Source: JANMEX01 sp031423755
GTDB lineage: Bacteria; Pseudomonadota; Alphaproteobacteria; Rhizobiales; Rhizobiaceae
Reading direction: 5' to 3'
Assembly (NCBI GenBank): GCA_031423755.1
Contig: JANPGC010000166.1
Coordinates: forward strand, 1-7,714
Length of the DNA stretch: 7,714 bases
Position 1 is the first letter of the stretch; each line of letters starts with the position of its first letter. Under the pieces are notes generated by a model. It saw only the letters and a program-made list of their open reading frames with translations, searched no databases and had not been told where the DNA came from. The position numbers and the translations under genes were made by a program. This document shows, piece by piece, positions 5,862 through 7,714 of the stretch.

Positions 5862-6536
5862 ATGAATTGGAATACCGGATTGCCGAACAATCAAATCCGC
5901 GCTGTCTTGTGCATTTTCGTGCTGTCCATAACCGGCGCTCAAGCTACTGACATTCCGGTGCCATCGCCCCGTCCGCAAATTGCGGCAAGCACCCCCGTCG
6001 CGACATCTACTTGCAAAACTCAGCTCACAGCCATGCACGCCGTTTTCAAGCCGCTGCCGCCAGTCAGCGATCCGAAAGGCTGCGCCATCATTGACCCTGT
6101 CGAACTCTCCACAATACCGGGCGGCGCCGCGCTGACGCCTCCGGCAATGCTGGAATGCGAGACCGCGCTGAAACTCGTGACATTTCTGCGTGATACCGCA
6201 CAGCGAACGGCGGTCACCACCCTTGGCAGCACGTTGAAAACATTTGTGCAGGACTCCGCTTACGTCTGCCGCAGCCGCAACGGCACGTCAAAACTCTCCG
6301 AACACGCCTTCGGCCGCGCCGTCGACATCGGCGCGTTCGTGACAGCGACCGGTGAAACCATTGCCGTGAAAGCTGCCGACACGAAAGACAAGAAACACGA
6401 CGCATTCCTCGCCGCCATCCGCACCGCCGCCTGCGGTCCGTTCACCACGGTCCTCGGCCCCGGCAGCGACGCTGACCACGCGCTGCATTTCCACTTCGAC
6501 CTCGCGCCCCGCAAGGGCAAGCCGTTTTGCCAATAG
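5862..6536 (+). CDS. Exported extensin-like C-terminal domain protein
   Basis: The function is not established. The 224-residue protein has a likely signal peptide (hydrophobic VLCIFVLSITGAQA, cleavage near residue 28), a proline-rich linker (PVPSPRP) and an extensin-like C-terminal domain (about 51-224). Key signatures are SEHAFGRAVDIG (146-157), with His148 and Asp155, and DADHALHFHFDLAP (203-216), with His206, His209, His211 and Asp213. This Ser-x-His-x6-Asp plus His-x-His layout is like the zinc site of LAS/M15-type peptidoglycan peptidases, so a cell-wall role is inferred. Six cysteines (51, 74, 99, 136, 191, 223) match the downstream paralogue. The ATG lacks a ribosome-binding site and an in-frame TGA lies 15 nt upstream, while GGAG (5834-5837) is spaced for an out-of-frame ATG at 5846. 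The exact N-terminus is therefore uncertain. Confidence 0.82.
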   Translation: MNWNTGLPNNQIRAVLCIFVLSITGAQATDIPVPSPRPQIAASTPVATSTCKTQLTAMHAVFKPLPPVSDPKGCAIIDPVELSTIPGGAALTPPAMLECETALKLVTFLRDTAQRTAVTTLGSTLKTFVQDSAYVCRSRNGTSKLSEHAFGRAVDIGAFVTATGETIAVKAADTKDKKHDAFLAAIRTAACGPFTTVLGPGSDADHALHFHFDLAPRKGKPFCQ

Positions 6537-6543
6537 AGCAACA

Positions 6544-6572
6544 GGCGTTCAAATGGGATCGATTTGGACGCC
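6544..6572 (+). terminator. 11-bp hairpin between the two extensin-like genes
   Basis: GGCGTTCAAAT (6544-6554) pairs with ATTTGGACGCC (6562-6572) around a 7-nt loop, with one G-T wobble. It begins 7 nt after the stop of the first extensin-like gene, which suits a transcript end or a 3'-stabilising structure. The sequence after it (CGTTACCC) has no T-run, so it is not a classical intrinsic terminator. It may act only partly and allow read-through into the second gene. Confidence 0.45.
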
Positions 6573-6673
6573 CGTTACCCTAACGCCCTGAAATCAACAC
6601 AGGTGCTAACACTGCCGCTGACGAACGATTCATCTTTGAGCGTTATTCTTCACACTCTCTCAAGGAATAGAAG

Positions 6674-7540
6674 ATGCGTTCCGTCCTGCGTACCCTGTGT
6701 TTTGCCGCGCTCCTCACCTCGTGCACCAGCGAGTCCGTCATGCGTCCCGATGTGGATGTCGGCATGCAAACGGCAGCGCTTATGCCGCCGGCGCCGATGG
6801 CGCAAACCCTGCGCGCACCCATCGAAGAGCCGCTGTCCACGCCGGTTGAGCCGGACTATGCGCCCGGAACGCCGCTGACCGTTGAAGAGGCTCCACCTGC
6901 CGACCAGCTGATTTCAAGGCCAATTGCCGCCGGCTTCTCGCGCCTTACCAACCCGTTCGGCTTGGGGAAGGGCAACCCGTCCGGAATGCCCGCAGAAGAA
7001 GTCGCCTGCCGGAAGGAACTGAAGCGCCTCGGCGTCAAATGGCGCGATCTGCCGCCCATCAACGACGGCGGCGTTTGCAACATCCGTTACCCGGTCGAAG
7101 TCTCCGGTCTTCCCGGCCGCGCCATGCTGAAACCCGCCGCGACGCTCAATTGCGAAATGGCGCTCACATTCTCGCGTTGGGTCAAGCACGAGCTCCAACC
7201 TGCCGCGCGGCTGCGATACTTCTCCGGCGTCGGCACCATCACCCAGGCCTCGGCCTATTCCTGCCGCCGCATGGTCGGCAACGGCAGCGGCAAGATGTCC
7301 GAGCACGCCAAGGGCAACGCGCTCGACATCGCCAAGATCGAGCTTAAAAACGGCCACGACATTCTGGTGCGCAAAAAGGGCTTCTTCGCCTTCCGCGAAC
7401 GCGGCCTCCTCAACACGGTGCGCGCCGACGGCTGCGAATATTTCTCAACGGTCCTCGGCCCCGGCTACAACAAGGCCCACGCCGACCACTTCCACTTCGA
7501 CATCATGGAGCGTCGCTCAGGGCACCGGGCGTGCAAGTAG
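6674..7540 (+). CDS. Extensin-like C-terminal domain lipoprotein
   Basis: A 288-residue paralogue of the preceding gene product, predicted to be lipid-anchored facing the periplasm. Residues 1-17 form a lipoprotein signal with lipobox Leu14-Thr-Ser-Cys17. Residues 18-107 are a low-complexity, proline-rich tether (PPAPMAQ, EEPLSTPVEP). The extensin-like domain spans about 110-288. It keeps SEHAKGNALDIA (209-220, with His211 and Asp218) and HADHFHFDIMER (269-280, with His269, His272, His274 and Asp276). Six domain cysteines (112, 135, 160, 197, 254, 287) have nearly the same spacing as in the neighbour. By analogy with zinc LAS/M15-type enzymes it may bind metal and act on peptidoglycan, but activity is unproven. 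AAGGA (6662-6666) lies 7 nt before the ATG and supports this start. The gene is 137 nt after its paralogue, so it may be co-transcribed or have its own promoter. Confidence 0.85.
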   Translation: MRSVLRTLCFAALLTSCTSESVMRPDVDVGMQTAALMPPAPMAQTLRAPIEEPLSTPVEPDYAPGTPLTVEEAPPADQLISRPIAAGFSRLTNPFGLGKGNPSGMPAEEVACRKELKRLGVKWRDLPPINDGGVCNIRYPVEVSGLPGRAMLKPAATLNCEMALTFSRWVKHELQPAARLRYFSGVGTITQASAYSCRRMVGNGSGKMSEHAKGNALDIAKIELKNGHDILVRKKGFFAFRERGLLNTVRADGCEYFSTVLGPGYNKAHADHFHFDIMERRSGHRACK

Positions 7541-7591
7541 TCAGGCGGCGTCTGCGGATTTGTTTGTGGGATCAGTTTCCACCCTCGGCGC

Positions 7592-7707
7592 TGCCCCTCA
7601 TCCGTCCGCTTCGCGGCCACCTTCTCCCCGCAAGTGGCGGGGCGAAGGGAAGTGCCGCCCTCTGTGATTGTCCCGTTCTCCCCGCTGTTTGCGGGGAGAA
7701 GGCGCCC
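7592..7707. repeat. RIME-like palindromic intergenic repeat with two hairpins
   Basis: After the last gene the sequence turns into a palindrome-rich mosaic starting near GCCCCTCATCCG. Hairpin one pairs CCTTC-T-CCCCGC (7620-7631) with GCGGGG-C-GAAGG (7637-7648) around AAGTG, with one mismatch. Hairpin two pairs TTCTCCCCGC (7676-7685) perfectly with GCGGGGAGAA (7691-7700) around TGTTT. CTTCTCCCCGC-type palindromes after CCCTCATCCG are typical of the RIME family of rhizobial intergenic elements. The assignment is from memory of that style, and the boundaries are approximate. It may also end transcription from the extensin-like genes. Confidence 0.7.
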
Positions 7708-7714
7708 AACGAGC

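Overview
The window looks like ordinary chromosome of an alphaproteobacterium, most likely Hyphomicrobiales (Rhizobiales). This rests on the GC-rich coding sequence, on the combination of DUF1176, DUF486 and two extensin-like C-domain proteins, and on short palindromic intergenic repeats of rhizobial (RIME-like) style. The genus cannot be fixed from the sequence alone. Eight protein genes are supported. There are no tRNA or rRNA genes, CRISPR arrays, transposases or phage genes.

Layout. Bases 1-210 are a leader region with two alternative promoter candidates, and no gene is assigned there. Bases 211-1113 (+) encode a cytosolic GT-A glycosyltransferase with a DxH metal motif and a GGEE segment resembling polypeptide GalNAc-transferases. 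Bases 1114-1352 lie between convergent genes and hold two inverted copies (42 nt each) of a hairpin-forming repeat. Three minus-strand genes follow: an exported TPR protein (1353-1919), an exported six-cysteine DUF1176 protein (2058-3089) and a TetA-like MFS transporter (3150-4385). The MFS and DUF1176 genes are 60 nt apart and are probably co-transcribed. Divergent from them is an EamA-type drug/metabolite transporter (4535-5437, +). Its last 17 bases overlap the end of a convergent DUF486 small membrane protein gene (5421-5768, -). Two tandem extensin-like proteins (5862-6536 and 6674-7540, +) follow; one has an ordinary signal peptide and the other a lipobox. The window ends in a RIME-like region with two strong hairpins (7620-7700).

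Biology. The common theme is the cell envelope. There are three predicted inner-membrane carriers (MFS, EamA, DUF486), four exported proteins with little known function (TPR, DUF1176, two extensin-like), and one glycosyltransferase. The extensin-like pair carries a His/Asp...His-x-His pattern like zinc LAS/M15-type peptidoglycan peptidases, so a cell-wall role is a reasonable but untested inference. No new multi-gene defence or biosynthetic system is visible. The points most worth a second look are the GalNAc-transferase-like enzyme, the duplicated extensin-like pair, the covarying inverted repeat, the missing TM8 histidine of the TetA-like protein, and a start-site puzzle at the first extensin-like gene.
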